Part shown: one piece after another, positions 9,834 to 18,850 of the stretch
How the letters are laid out: the number at the start of each line of letters is the position of its first letter
How positions within the stretch are numbered: the stretch's first letter is position 1
Assembly (NCBI RefSeq): GCF_015694425.1
Contig: NZ_JADQDN010000001.1
Location: forward strand, 186,001-250,000
Length of the DNA: 64,000 bases
Direction: 5' to 3'
DNA from: Microvirga terrestris
GTDB taxonomy: Bacteria > Pseudomonadota > Alphaproteobacteria > Rhizobiales > Beijerinckiaceae
The notes under the pieces: generated by a model
Databases searched by the model: none
Told to the model about the DNA's origin: nothing
Seen by the model: only the letters and a program-made list of their open reading frames with translations
Made by a program: the position numbers and the translations under genes

Positions 9834-12209
9834 TCAGCCCATCGCCTCGACGAAACTGTCGAGCACCATCTTCCGCCCGGCCTTGTCGAACTCGACCGTG
9901 AGCTTGTTGCCGTCCACGGCCTCGATGGTCCCGGGACCGAACTTGGTGTGCAGGACGCGCCCGCCCAGCGTGAAGCCTGAACCGCCGGTGGATTTCGCCA
10001 CCAGCTCGCCCTCGATCAGCATGGGCCCGCGCCGTTCGCCGGAACGCCGGGCGGAATAGCCGCCGTCATCGGTCGCTGCACGATGGGCCTGAGCTCGCTG
10101 CCATCCGGGAGTCTGGTAGGACGAGCCGCTGAAGGGCTGCATGCGGTCGAAGCGTGATCCGCCATGGGAGAAGTTGGCCGGAGCCTCGGCGATCTCCACG
10201 TTCGATTCAGGCAGGTCGTCAACGAAGCGGCTCGGCACCGTCGAGTTCCACAGGCCGTGGATGCGCCTGTTGGAGGCAAAATAGATCTTCGCCCGGCGCC
10301 GGGCGCGGGTGATGCCCACATGGGCGAGGCGCCGCTCTTCCTCAAGGCCCGCGCGGCCGCTCTCGTCGAGGGCCCGCTGGTTCGGGAAGAGGCCTTCCTC
10401 CCAGCCGGGCAGGAACACGGTGTCGAATTCCAGGCCCTTGGCCGCATGGAGCGTCATCAGGCTCACGCGCTCAGTGGTGTCGGATTCGTTGGCTTCCATC
10501 ACGAGCGACACGTGCTCAAGGAAGCTCTGCAGGTCGGGGAATTCCTCCATGGAGCGCACGAGCTCCTTGAGGTTTTCCAATCGCCCCGCTGCATCCGCCG
10601 ATTTGTCCTTCTGCCACATGTCGGTATAGCCGGATTCCTCCAGCACCGTCTGGGCGACTTCGGACTGAGACAGGGTCTCGGACAGCTTCGCCCACCTTCC
10701 GAAGGAGATGAGCAGATCGCGAAGGGTGGCGCGCGGCTTCGGCTTCAGCTCATCGGTCTCGACGATGAAACGCGCGGCCTCCATCAGGGGTACACGAGCG
10801 GCGCGGGCATGATTGTGCAGCACCTGGATCGTCGCATCGCCCAGGCCGCGCTTCGGCGTGTTCACGATGCGCTCGAAGGCAAGGTCGTCCGCAGGCTGGT
10901 TGACGACGCGCAAATAAGCGAGCGCATCGCGGATTTCTGCGCGCTCGTAAAAGCGCGGGCCGCCGATGACCCGATACGGCACACCGAGCGTCACGAGCCG
11001 GTCTTCGATCTCGCGCATCTGGGCGGAAATACGCACCAGGATGGCGATCTCGGACAGCGAGTGCTTCTTGGCGTGCAGCGCCTCGATCTCCTCGCCGATG
11101 AGTCGGGCTTCTTCCTCGGAGTCCCAGGCGCCGGTGATCGTCACCTTCTCGCCTAGCTCGTCCTCGGTACGCAGGGTCTTGCCGAGGCGGCCCTGGTTCT
11201 TGGCGATGAGGCCAGACGCGGCGGAGAGGATGTGGCCGGTGGAGCGGTAATTGCGCTCCAGACGGACCACGGTCGCGCCGGGAAAATCGTGCTCGAAGCG
11301 CAGGATGTTGTCGACCTCAGCACCACGCCAGCCATAGATCGACTGGTCATCATCGCCGACGCAGCACAGGTTCTTGCGCGCCTGGGCGAGAAGCCGCAGC
11401 CAGAGATATTGGGCCACGTTAGTGTCCTGATACTCGTCCACCAGCATGTAGCGGAAGCGGTTTTGATACTGCTCCAGAATATCCGGATGCTCACGCCACA
11501 GGCGCAGGCATTCGAGCAGCAGATCGCCGAAATCGACGGCGTTCAGGGTCTTGAGGCGTTCCTGATAGGCGCGGTAGAGCCGCCCGCCCTTGCCATTGGC
11601 AAAGGCTCCGGCTTCGCCGGCCGGCACCTGATCGGGCCCGAGGCCTCGGTTTTTCCAGCCGTCGATGTGGCCGGCCAACTGCCGGGCCGGCCAGCGCTTC
11701 TCGTCGATGCCCTCGGCCTCGATCACCTGTTTCATCAGGCGGAGCTGGTCGTCGGTGCCTAAAATCGTGAAGTCGGAGCGCAGGCCCACCAGCTCCGCAT
11801 GGCGGCGCAGGATCTTGGTGCCGATGGAGTGGAACGTGCCGAGCCACTGCATGCCCTCGGCCACGGGGCCGATGACGGCGGTGATGCGCTCGCGCATCTC
11901 CCGAGCGGCCTTGTTGGTGAAGGTCACGGACAGGATCTGGGACGGGTAGGCTTTGCCGGTCGCGATCAGGTGGGCGATCCGGGTGGTAAGCACACGGGTC
12001 TTGCCCGTGCCGGCGCCGGCTAGCACGAGGACCGGACCCTCGGTCGCCTCGACGGCGGCGCGCTGTTCCGGGTTCAGGCCGTTCAGGTACGGAGATTGCG
12101 GCGCAACCGCCGCACGGGCGCGGGCGCTCAGCGAGCCGGACGCCGGCTCATGGGCCAAGCTGTCCTGCGGATCGGGTCTGGGATCGGACTGATTCATCGG
12201 CGGGACCAT
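9834..12209 (-). CDS. uvrD: ATP-dependent DNA helicase UvrD/PcrA
   Basis: Superfamily 1A 3'-5' helicase of 791 residues acting in nucleotide-excision and mismatch repair. Helicase motifs are in order: Q-motif LNPEQRAAV (about 44), Walker A GAGTGKT (about 64), SVTFTNKAAREM, motif II VDEYQDTN (about 253), motif III GDDDQSIYGWRGA (about 282), motif IV RLERNYRST, and motifs V-VI (TLHAAKGLEFD; AHVGITRARR). The C-terminus ends in a Tudor-like segment (GRVLHTKFGPGTI). The ATG at 12209 is used; an in-frame ATG at 12197 is equally plausible. No alphaproteobacterial LexA box was found in the 150 bp upstream. Confidence 0.95.
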   Translation of the reverse strand: MVPPMNQSDPRPDPQDSLAHEPASGSLSARARAAVAPQSPYLNGLNPEQRAAVEATEGPVLVLAGAGTGKTRVLTTRIAHLIATGKAYPSQILSVTFTNKAAREMRERITAVIGPVAEGMQWLGTFHSIGTKILRRHAELVGLRSDFTILGTDDQLRLMKQVIEAEGIDEKRWPARQLAGHIDGWKNRGLGPDQVPAGEAGAFANGKGGRLYRAYQERLKTLNAVDFGDLLLECLRLWREHPDILEQYQNRFRYMLVDEYQDTNVAQYLWLRLLAQARKNLCCVGDDDQSIYGWRGAEVDNILRFEHDFPGATVVRLERNYRSTGHILSAASGLIAKNQGRLGKTLRTEDELGEKVTITGAWDSEEEARLIGEEIEALHAKKHSLSEIAILVRISAQMREIEDRLVTLGVPYRVIGGPRFYERAEIRDALAYLRVVNQPADDLAFERIVNTPKRGLGDATIQVLHNHARAARVPLMEAARFIVETDELKPKPRATLRDLLISFGRWAKLSETLSQSEVAQTVLEESGYTDMWQKDKSADAAGRLENLKELVRSMEEFPDLQSFLEHVSLVMEANESDTTERVSLMTLHAAKGLEFDTVFLPGWEEGLFPNQRALDESGRAGLEEERRLAHVGITRARRRAKIYFASNRRIHGLWNSTVPSRFVDDLPESNVEIAEAPANFSHGGSRFDRMQPFSGSSYQTPGWQRAQAHRAATDDGGYSARRSGERRGPMLIEGELVAKSTGGSGFTLGGRVLHTKFGPGTIEAVDGNKLTVEFDKAGRKMVLDSFVEAMG

Positions 12210-12346
12210 GGATCAAAAGGCGAACGGCGTCGAGCCCGGAATGCCTGTCGATCCTGCCGCAGGCGCGAACTTTGGGACCAAAATGTCATTGTTGACGAGG
12301 GGCCTTGTTCCCATATGAGAATGACCTGCTCGAAAAGGAATGTGCC

Positions 12347-12631
12347 ATGCGTTTCATGGTGGCAGTAGCCGTCGTTTCCAGCTTCGTCCTGCCTCTATCC
12401 ATTCCCGCGGACGCTCAAACGCGCCTGCCGCGAGTAAGCCCTTCCGAGCGATCTGCGAAGGACACTAACCGTCGGATCCGGCAGGATCAGCAGTTGCTGA
12501 ACTTGGAAGAGCGGATCCAGATGGAGAACAACCAGATCCGCCAGGATATCCAGCGCGAGCGTCTCTTTGCGCCCCGCTCATTGCCCTCAATTCGTCCCGG
12601 AGCCTGCCCACGGGGTTCGATCAGCTGCTAG
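12347..12631 (+). CDS. Small secreted protein, unknown function
   Basis: A 94-residue protein with a clear Sec signal peptide (MRFMVAVAVVSSFVLPLSIP, cleavage probably after ADA). The mature part is a charged helix rich in Arg, Gln and Glu (about residues 40-75), possibly coiled coil, with two Cys near the C-terminus. The ATG at 12347 was chosen over an upstream in-frame start at 12305 because it places the signal peptide at the N-terminus and follows AAAGGAAT. Its TAG overlaps the stop of the convergent thioesterase gene (shared CTAG at 12628-12631). No family recognised. Confidence 0.65.
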   Translation: MRFMVAVAVVSSFVLPLSIPADAQTRLPRVSPSERSAKDTNRRIRQDQQLLNLEERIQMENNQIRQDIQRERLFAPRSLPSIRPGACPRGSISC

Positions 12632-13206
12632 TGTCGAGTGCCCGAGACTGACAAGGCCTCCTGAATCTCGGTTCGATGCGGAATGCCGATGACACGGCCC
12701 AAGGCCGATGGTTTCGGCAGCCGGGCATGGGTGGTCTTCATCACGGCGAGGTTAGCCATGATGTCATCCGGGAAGGGGCTGACCTTGCGGGTTTCCATGT
12801 CCACGTGAAGGGACAGGCCTTCCATGGTGGCGGCAACCCAGCCTTCGCCCGCATGGCGGATTTCCATGTAGTAATGGATGCGCTTTTCGTCGAAGTCGAC
12901 TAGTTGGAGCGTGACGCGCACTCTATCGTGCATCGCCAGTTCGCGTTTGTAGGTGGTGTGGATCTCGGCCGCGAAGAACGAAGCCTTGCGCTTCTCCAGG
13001 TAGTCCTGGCCCAGGCCGACGAGGCTGAAGCCCTCTTCCACGGCCCGGTCGAAGAGGACATGGTAGTAGGCCATGTTCATGTGGCCATTGTAGTCGATCC
13101 AGGCGGACTCGACCCGCATCGTGGAGGACACGAAGGGCGCGAAGAAAAAGACGGGGGTCCGCTTTTCCATGTCAGTCTCGTCCTTCGATCCGTCCCAGAG
13201 GCCCAT
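12628..13206 (-). CDS. 4HBT-type acyl-CoA thioesterase
   Basis: Hotdog-fold thioesterase of 192 residues. The AWIDYNGHMNMAYYHVLFDRA segment (about 36-56) carries the conserved acid and GHMN motif of 4-hydroxybenzoyl-CoA-thioesterase/YbgC-like enzymes; the mid-domain RVRVTLQLVDFDEKRIHYYMEI strand also fits. An in-frame ATG at 13170 would give a 180-residue protein starting MEKRTP and may be the real start. The closest remembered relatives are thioesterases near carnitine dehydrogenases, but no carnitine gene is present here, so the acyl substrate is open. Confidence 0.82.
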   Translation of the reverse strand: MGLWDGSKDETDMEKRTPVFFFAPFVSSTMRVESAWIDYNGHMNMAYYHVLFDRAVEEGFSLVGLGQDYLEKRKASFFAAEIHTTYKRELAMHDRVRVTLQLVDFDEKRIHYYMEIRHAGEGWVAATMEGLSLHVDMETRKVSPFPDDIMANLAVMKTTHARLPKPSALGRVIGIPHRTEIQEALSVSGTRH

Positions 13207-13351
13207 CCCCTCGCGCTGGAAGAAACAATGTTAGCACGATCCGGCAGCCTGTGCATGATGGGTGCGGCATCTTTCTCATCGGAGTGTTGCCTTTGCAACG
13301 GTTCTGGTAGCTATGGATCCCGTGAGCATTACAACCGGATCTGAAGCCTCC

Positions 13352-14767
13352 ATGAATACGCCCCACGCTGCCGTCCGCCAAAAAGCCAGCGATGCCGCCC
13401 TTGCCTCCCTCCAGGCCGAGTTGACGCGTCGCCTAGGCGACCGGGTCGCAGTCTCGGCCGCCGTTCGAGAGCAGCACGGCCACTCGCTCACCTGGGTGAA
13501 GAACCAGCCGCCGGACATCGTGGTGTATCCCCGGACGACCGAGGAGGTGTCGGAGATCGTGAAGCTTTGCGCCGTGCACAAGATCCCGATCATCCCCTAC
13601 GGCACCGGTACCTCGCTGGAAGGGCACGTCAACGCCCCATACGGCGGCGTTAGTATCGATCTGAGCCTGATGAAGCGCATCATAGCCGTGCATGACGAGG
13701 ATCTGGACTGCGTGGTCGAGGCCGGCGTGACTCGCAAGGAGCTCAACGAGCACTTGCGCGACAAGGGCCTGTTCTTCCCCATCGATCCCGGGGCCGACGC
13801 TTCCATCGGCGGCATGGTCGCCACACGGGCGTCCGGGACCAATGCGGTGCGCTACGGAACCATGAAGGACGTCGTGCTTGCGCTCACCGCGGTGCTGCCC
13901 AGTGGCGAGATCGTGAAGACGGCAAGCCGCGCCAAGAAGAGTTCGGCGGGATACGATCTCACGAGGCTCCTGATCGGCTCGGAGGGGACGCTGGGTATCG
14001 TCACCGAGATCACCCTCAAGCTCAACGGTATCCCTGAGGCGATCTCGGCCGGAATCTGCCCGTTCCCGTCGGTGAAGGCGGCCTGCGACGCCGTGATCAT
14101 GACGATCCAGTCCGGCATCCCGGTGGCCCGCATCGAGCTGCTCGACGAGGTGCAGGTGAGGGCGGTCAACCTCCACTCCAAGCTCACCCTGCCGGAGAGC
14201 CCTTTGCTGCTGCTGGAATTCCACGGCTCCGAAGCCGGCGTGCAGGAGCAGGCGGAGCGCTTCGGCGAGATCGCGGCCGAGTTCAGCGGCGGACCTTTCG
14301 AATGGGCTACGAAGCCCGAGGAGCGCTCGCGCCTCTGGCAGGCTAGGCATGACGCCTATTGGGCCGCCAAGGGCCTGCGGCCGGGCGCCCAATCGGTGGC
14401 GACCGATGTCTGCGTGCCGATCTCGCGTCTTGCCGAATGCGTGGATGCCACGAAGCAGGACATTCTCGAGAGCGGGCTCATCGCCCCCATCGTGGGCCAC
14501 GTAGGCGACGGCAATTTCCACGTCCAGCCCCTCGTGAACACGGATGATCCGGCCGAAATCGAGGCCTGCGAGGCCTTTGTAGACCGGCTCGTGCGGCGGG
14601 CGGTGGCCATGGAAGGCACCTGCACAGGCGAGCATGGCGTCGGTCAGAAGAAGATGAAGTACCTGGAGATTGAGCATGGGCCGGCGGCGCTCGGCCTCAT
14701 GCGCGTCTTGAAACAGGCCATCGATCCTCACAACATCATGAATCCGGGCAAGATCATCGCGCTTTGA
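13352..14767 (+). CDS. FAD-linked D-lactate/glycolate-type dehydrogenase
   Basis: Flavoprotein of about 471 residues from the start chosen, of the GlcD/DLD family, which oxidises D-2-hydroxyacids to 2-oxoacids. FAD_binding_4 features: PDIVVYPRTTEEVSEIVKLC, PIIPYGTGTSLEGHV, DPGADASIGGMVATRASGTNAVRYGTM and GSEGTLGIVTEITLKL. The C-terminal FAD-oxidase domain ends VGHVGDGNFHV ... TGEHGVGQKK ... MNPGKI, typical of D-lactate dehydrogenase (cytochrome) rather than of the GlcE/GlcF complex. No GlcE or GlcF genes are adjacent. In-frame starts at 13262 and 13313 exist; none has a strong ribosome-binding site, so the N-terminus is uncertain. Confidence 0.88.
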   Translation: MNTPHAAVRQKASDAALASLQAELTRRLGDRVAVSAAVREQHGHSLTWVKNQPPDIVVYPRTTEEVSEIVKLCAVHKIPIIPYGTGTSLEGHVNAPYGGVSIDLSLMKRIIAVHDEDLDCVVEAGVTRKELNEHLRDKGLFFPIDPGADASIGGMVATRASGTNAVRYGTMKDVVLALTAVLPSGEIVKTASRAKKSSAGYDLTRLLIGSEGTLGIVTEITLKLNGIPEAISAGICPFPSVKAACDAVIMTIQSGIPVARIELLDEVQVRAVNLHSKLTLPESPLLLLEFHGSEAGVQEQAERFGEIAAEFSGGPFEWATKPEERSRLWQARHDAYWAAKGLRPGAQSVATDVCVPISRLAECVDATKQDILESGLIAPIVGHVGDGNFHVQPLVNTDDPAEIEACEAFVDRLVRRAVAMEGTCTGEHGVGQKKMKYLEIEHGPAALGLMRVLKQAIDPHNIMNPGKIIAL

Positions 14768-14850
14768 CGGTGGAACACGGTGAACAGCGCTCCCGGTCCT
14801 TGCTGTCATGGGGTAAGGACGTGTCAGAGTAACGGAGAAAAGGCGGCTTC

Positions 14851-17800
14851 TTGCGCGATATCCTGACGATCATCGCCTCCATCGTGATCCTGATCCTGGC
14901 GATTGCCGTGGCGGCGCCTCCCTTCATTCCCTGGGAGGCCCACCGCGAAACAATCGATCAGATGATCGCGCGCGCGTCGGGAACGGAAGCACAGACCGAG
15001 GGCGAGATCGGCATTCGCCTGCTGCCCGAACCCAGGATCATCCTCGACCGGCTGAGGCTCGGCGGGAAGACGCCGGACTCGCCGGTCCTGACCGCCGACA
15101 ATGTCTGGGCTGAGGTCGCCCTCACGCCCCTGCTGCGGGGCGAGGTGCGCTTCACGGAAACCCGGGTGGGACGCGCCGATATCCGCGTCCCGGTCTCCGG
15201 AGACGGCGAGTGGCGCCTGCCGCCGGATCTGGTGTCGGGCAGCGGCCGGGCTCGGGAATGGGCAATCGAGAACCTTGCCGTCGGCCAGCTCCTCGTCACC
15301 ACCCAGAGCGCCAACACCGGCCGCACCAATCAGGCTTTTGCCGAGAACGTCCTCATCGAGGGCCAGAAGCTCATCGGCCCCTGGCGCGTTGAGGGAACGA
15401 CATCGGGCGTCCCCTTCCGGCTCGTGACCGGGGAACTGGCCGAGGACAAGACGATCCAGGTCAAGCTCTCCGGCGGAGGCGACATCTATCCGCGCTTCGA
15501 TCTCGATGCCCGGCTGGGACTGAGCGAAGGCGCCGGCGAGGCTGCGACCCCGAACGTCTCAGGCAAGGCCAAGATCCTGTTCGGTCCCCCGGCGCAGGTC
15601 TCCGCCGCCGGCATACCGATCCCGATCGTCGTCGAGACCGAGTTCAAGACGGTGCCGGGCGCGGTCGAGCTCAACCCCGTCAGCCTGGAAGCGGGAGAGG
15701 GCGGGGCAAGCCTTCGCATGACCGGCGAGGGGAGAGTTGGACTCAATGATCCGCGCATTTCGTTGCGTCTCGAAGGGCGCAGACTCGATGCGGACAGCTT
15801 CATCCTCTCCGGCAACGGGCAGGACTTCGCAAGCCGCCTTCAGCAATGGTCGCTGCCGCTGATCCGGGTACCGGTCGATCTCGATCTCAAGATCGACAGC
15901 ATCGGCCTGGGCCAGGAGGATCTGACGAATGCCAATCTGCGCCTGTCCCTGGACACCGGACGGGCGACGTTGGATCGGATCGAGTTCACGGCTCCGGGCG
16001 ACACAAAGGTGGCCCTCGAAGGACAGCTCGGCCTGACCACGAGAGGCGGCATCAACGGCAAGGTAGCGCTAGCCTCTAAAGCGTCCGACCGTCTCGCGCG
16101 CTACCTTGCCAAGATCAACCTGAACTCGCCGCTTCTGACGGCCCTGGATGGGCGGCCTGTGGAGCTCTCCTCCGAGGTCGCTTTCTCGAACCCCGTCCTG
16201 TCCTTCAATCGGCTGCGGCTGAAGATGGGCGAGTCCACGCTCACCGGCAATGTCCGCTATACGGCCCCGGAGGCAAGCGAGCGCGGCAGGCTCGAAGCCC
16301 AGGTGGCTCTGCAAGGCCTGAACCTCGACGATCTGCCCCAGGTCTCAAGCGTGTTCCAGGCGACCGAGAACCTCGACATCGGCTTCATCCTGGACGCCCG
16401 TGGGGTCAGCGCCGGCAAGAGCCCGGCGACGGGGCGGATCACCGCCCGTATCCTGTCCGACGGTCCGGCGCTGTTGGTCGAGACCCTCGACATCGTGGAT
16501 CTTGCCGGCGCCAATGCCCGGGTGCGCGGGCGGATCGCCCCGGATGGCGCGGGCCGGATTTCCGGCAAGGTCACGGCCCAGCGCGCCGATCCCCTGATCG
16601 ACCTCCTAGGAAGCGTCTGGATCGGCGGCATCTCGAAGCTCGTGCCGCATTTCGTCCGTGAGGGGGCGCTCGATCTCGACGTCGCCTCCGAGCGGGTGGC
16701 GCCGCCTCCCGGGTCGACCGAGCTGCGGCTGCGCACGACGGCTACGGGCCGCATGGCCGGTGGGCCGTTCGAGGGGCAGGTCGAATCCATCGACGGACGC
16801 ACCGAGAGCCTGACACTCGCCCTCTCCACCGACAATACCGGGCGCTGGGTCAACCGGGCGAACATGACCGGCCTCAACCAGCCGTCCAGGATGGACCTGC
16901 GTGGCTCCCGCGCCGGAACCGGCCGGTTCAGCGTGACCCTCACCGGGGATGTCGCCGGATTGAAGGTGGCGACGACAAAGCCGTTTGCCCTGAGCGAGGG
17001 CGACGATGTGGTGGACAGCGGCGAGGCCGAGCTCGCAACCCCCGACATCACGCCCTTCCTGCGTCTGCTCGGCGATGGGGCCGGCGTCGCCCCGCCGGTG
17101 CCGGTGAGCGGGCGAGTGACTCTCGGCCGTGAGCGCGGCGCGACCCTGCTCGACATCAACGCCAAGGTTTCCAACGAACCCGTTCAAGCGCGCCTCGTGG
17201 CCGCCTCGCGGTCCGAGATCGGCGGAGACGTCTCCCTGGGCCGCCTCTCCATGCCGTGGCTTGCGGCGGCCCTGGCGCTCAATGTGCCGGGTGATCAAAC
17301 CACAAACGCGATCTGGTCCACGGCCCGGTTCGGCCAGAGCGGACGCCTCGTCTCCGGCGGTCAGGTCACCTTCCGGGTCGGGACGCTCGATCTGGGCCGC
17401 GGCCTTCAGGCCACACGAGCCGCCTTCGTCGTCGGCGCGCAGCCGGACGGGATCTCCATCCGCAACCTTGAGGCGACCATCGGCTCAGGCAGGATCACCG
17501 GGACCACGACGATCACCCGGCAGGGAGCGGTCGCCACCATCGTGGGCGAGGGCGCTCTGGATCGCGTGCCCCTCTGGGCCCTGACGGGCTCTTCGCCTTT
17601 CGAGGCCATCCTGTCCGGTCCGCTCCGGTTCGGAGCAGCAGGAGCAAGCCTCTCGGAACTCGTCGCCAATCTTGGTGGCGCCGGCGACTGGCAGGTCGCC
17701 AATCTGCGTATCCCGGCAGCCGATCCGAACGTCTTCGACCGTGCTCTCAAGCGCGCTCTCGCGGAGACCGATCCTCTGGTCGAGGGCAAGGCGGAGGCGA

Positions 17801-18420
17801 TCTTCGGGATGGAGCTTGGAAGAGGCCCACTCAACACAGGTCTGGTCCGAACGTCGGCGGCCCTCGTCAGCGGAGTGCTGCGGCTTTCACCCTTCGTGGC
17901 CGAGAGCGGGCCGGCTGTCTGGCAGGGCGGCATCACCTACGACTTGAAAACCCTCCAGCTCGATGCCCGCGGCGCGCTCACGGCAAAAGCTGCTCCGCCT
18001 GAATGGGTCGGCGCCCCGCCGTCGATCGGCTTGAACTGGCAGGGTTCCCTGACGGCCCCTGTTCGCCAGATCGACGCGGGGCCGTTCCGCAATGGGTTGG
18101 CCGCCATCGTGTTGAAGCGGGAGCTGGAGAAGATTGAGGCATTTGAGCGGGCCGCGGCGGAGCGCCAGCGCCAGATCGATGCCCAGCGCGAGGCCGAGCG
18201 TCAGAGGGCTAAGGCTGCCGAAGAGGAAGCGCTTCGGCAGGCCAAGGCCCGGGCCGAAGCCGAGAGGGCGCGAAGGGAGGCGGAACGGCTGCAATCGGAA
18301 CAGCGGAGGCAAACGGAAGAGCCTGAGCCTGCCCCGTCGCAGACCTCGCTGCCGCCCTTGAACCCGCCCGTCGAGGTCGCTCCTCCGCCGTCCGTCTATG
18401 GGGCTCCGCCGGTACGCTGA
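14851..18420 (+). CDS. Large AsmA-family envelope protein
   Basis: A 1189-residue protein anchored by one N-terminal helix (ILTIIASIVILILAIAVAAPPF). A long beta-rich body follows, with the AsmA signature in GEIGIRLLPEPRIILDRLRLGG near residue 50 and an AsmA_2-like C-terminal region. AsmA/TamB-like proteins are proposed to bridge inner and outer membranes for lipid transport. The last ~130 residues are different: a charged Glu/Arg/Ala-rich coiled coil (about 1093-1155) and a proline-rich tail. The start is a TTG at 14851 preceded by GGAGAAAAGG; no upstream in-frame ATG fits. Its 3' end overlaps the convergent RHH gene by 25 bp. Confidence 0.87.
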   Translation: MRDILTIIASIVILILAIAVAAPPFIPWEAHRETIDQMIARASGTEAQTEGEIGIRLLPEPRIILDRLRLGGKTPDSPVLTADNVWAEVALTPLLRGEVRFTETRVGRADIRVPVSGDGEWRLPPDLVSGSGRAREWAIENLAVGQLLVTTQSANTGRTNQAFAENVLIEGQKLIGPWRVEGTTSGVPFRLVTGELAEDKTIQVKLSGGGDIYPRFDLDARLGLSEGAGEAATPNVSGKAKILFGPPAQVSAAGIPIPIVVETEFKTVPGAVELNPVSLEAGEGGASLRMTGEGRVGLNDPRISLRLEGRRLDADSFILSGNGQDFASRLQQWSLPLIRVPVDLDLKIDSIGLGQEDLTNANLRLSLDTGRATLDRIEFTAPGDTKVALEGQLGLTTRGGINGKVALASKASDRLARYLAKINLNSPLLTALDGRPVELSSEVAFSNPVLSFNRLRLKMGESTLTGNVRYTAPEASERGRLEAQVALQGLNLDDLPQVSSVFQATENLDIGFILDARGVSAGKSPATGRITARILSDGPALLVETLDIVDLAGANARVRGRIAPDGAGRISGKVTAQRADPLIDLLGSVWIGGISKLVPHFVREGALDLDVASERVAPPPGSTELRLRTTATGRMAGGPFEGQVESIDGRTESLTLALSTDNTGRWVNRANMTGLNQPSRMDLRGSRAGTGRFSVTLTGDVAGLKVATTKPFALSEGDDVVDSGEAELATPDITPFLRLLGDGAGVAPPVPVSGRVTLGRERGATLLDINAKVSNEPVQARLVAASRSEIGGDVSLGRLSMPWLAAALALNVPGDQTTNAIWSTARFGQSGRLVSGGQVTFRVGTLDLGRGLQATRAAFVVGAQPDGISIRNLEATIGSGRITGTTTITRQGAVATIVGEGALDRVPLWALTGSSPFEAILSGPLRFGAAGASLSELVANLGGAGDWQVANLRIPAADPNVFDRALKRALAETDPLVEGKAEAIFGMELGRGPLNTGLVRTSAALVSGVLRLSPFVAESGPAVWQGGITYDLKTLQLDARGALTAKAAPPEWVGAPPSIGLNWQGSLTAPVRQIDAGPFRNGLAAIVLKRELEKIEAFERAAAERQRQIDAQREAERQRAKAAEEEALRQAKARAEAERARREAERLQSEQRRQTEEPEPAPSQTSLPPLNPPVEVAPPPSVYGAPPVR

Positions 18421-18647
18421 TCGGCGGCTCCCAACCGGGTCCGTAAATCATTGAACACGAAGACGCGGATGGCTGAGGACAGATTCTGCTCGCCGCGTTC
18501 CGCATCGATGCGGCCGATCAGAGACTGCACGGAGCGCTTGTCCCGCTCCGCGATCTCCCTCAACGCCTCCCAAAATGGCTCCTCAAGGGAAATGCTCGTC
18601 CGGTGACCGGCAATGGAGACGGAGCGCTTGACGACGGCAAAGCCCAT
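18396..18647 (-). CDS. Ribbon-helix-helix DNA-binding protein
   Basis: An 83-residue protein with a ribbon-helix-helix fold of the RHH_4 type: beta strand KRSVSIAGHRTSISLEEPFW, then helices EALREIAERDKRSVQSLIGRI and SSAIRVFVFNDLRTRL. Such proteins usually regulate a few genes or act as antitoxin-like repressors. No toxin gene is adjacent. It follows the DUF4169 gene with no gap (TGA then ATG at 18645-18650), so the two are one operon with fumC upstream, an arrangement often kept in Hyphomicrobiales. Confidence 0.85.
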   Translation of the reverse strand: MGFAVVKRSVSIAGHRTSISLEEPFWEALREIAERDKRSVQSLIGRIDAERGEQNLSSAIRVFVFNDLRTRLGAADQRTGGAP

Positions 18648-18836
18648 TCACGGCGTCTCGTCAGAATCGCGCTTATGGCCTTCCAGGCGGCTCTTCGCCA
18701 GATCCTGCTCGGCCTTGCTCAGCGCCTTTTCGGCCTTGGTGCGGCCGAAGCTCGCACGGTTCTGTTCGGCGCGGATCTCTTTCTCGGCCCGCGCCTTGTG
18801 CTTGCGCGCCTGGCGCAGATTGATGATCTCAGCCAT
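18648..18836 (-). CDS. DUF4169 family small protein
   Basis: A 62-residue, highly charged protein beginning MAEIINLRQARKHKAR, the recognisable DUF4169 N-terminus, followed by a Lys/Glu/Ala-rich helix (KAEKALSKAEQDLAKSRLEGHKRD). Function is unknown. It is cytoplasmic by composition, with no signal or membrane segment. It lies 14 bp downstream of fumC and directly abuts the RHH gene, so the three are probably co-transcribed. Confidence 0.85.
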   Translation of the reverse strand: MAEIINLRQARKHKARAEKEIRAEQNRASFGRTKAEKALSKAEQDLAKSRLEGHKRDSDETP

Positions 18837-18850
18837 GGCGCGAATGTAGC

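Noticed and set aside
12210-12346. LexA box before uvrD
   Set aside because: GAAC occurs but not in GAAC-N7-GAAC or GTTC-N7-GTTC spacing.
13433-14809. Minus-strand frame of 458 codons
   Set aside because: Antisense of the FAD dehydrogenase; no domain.
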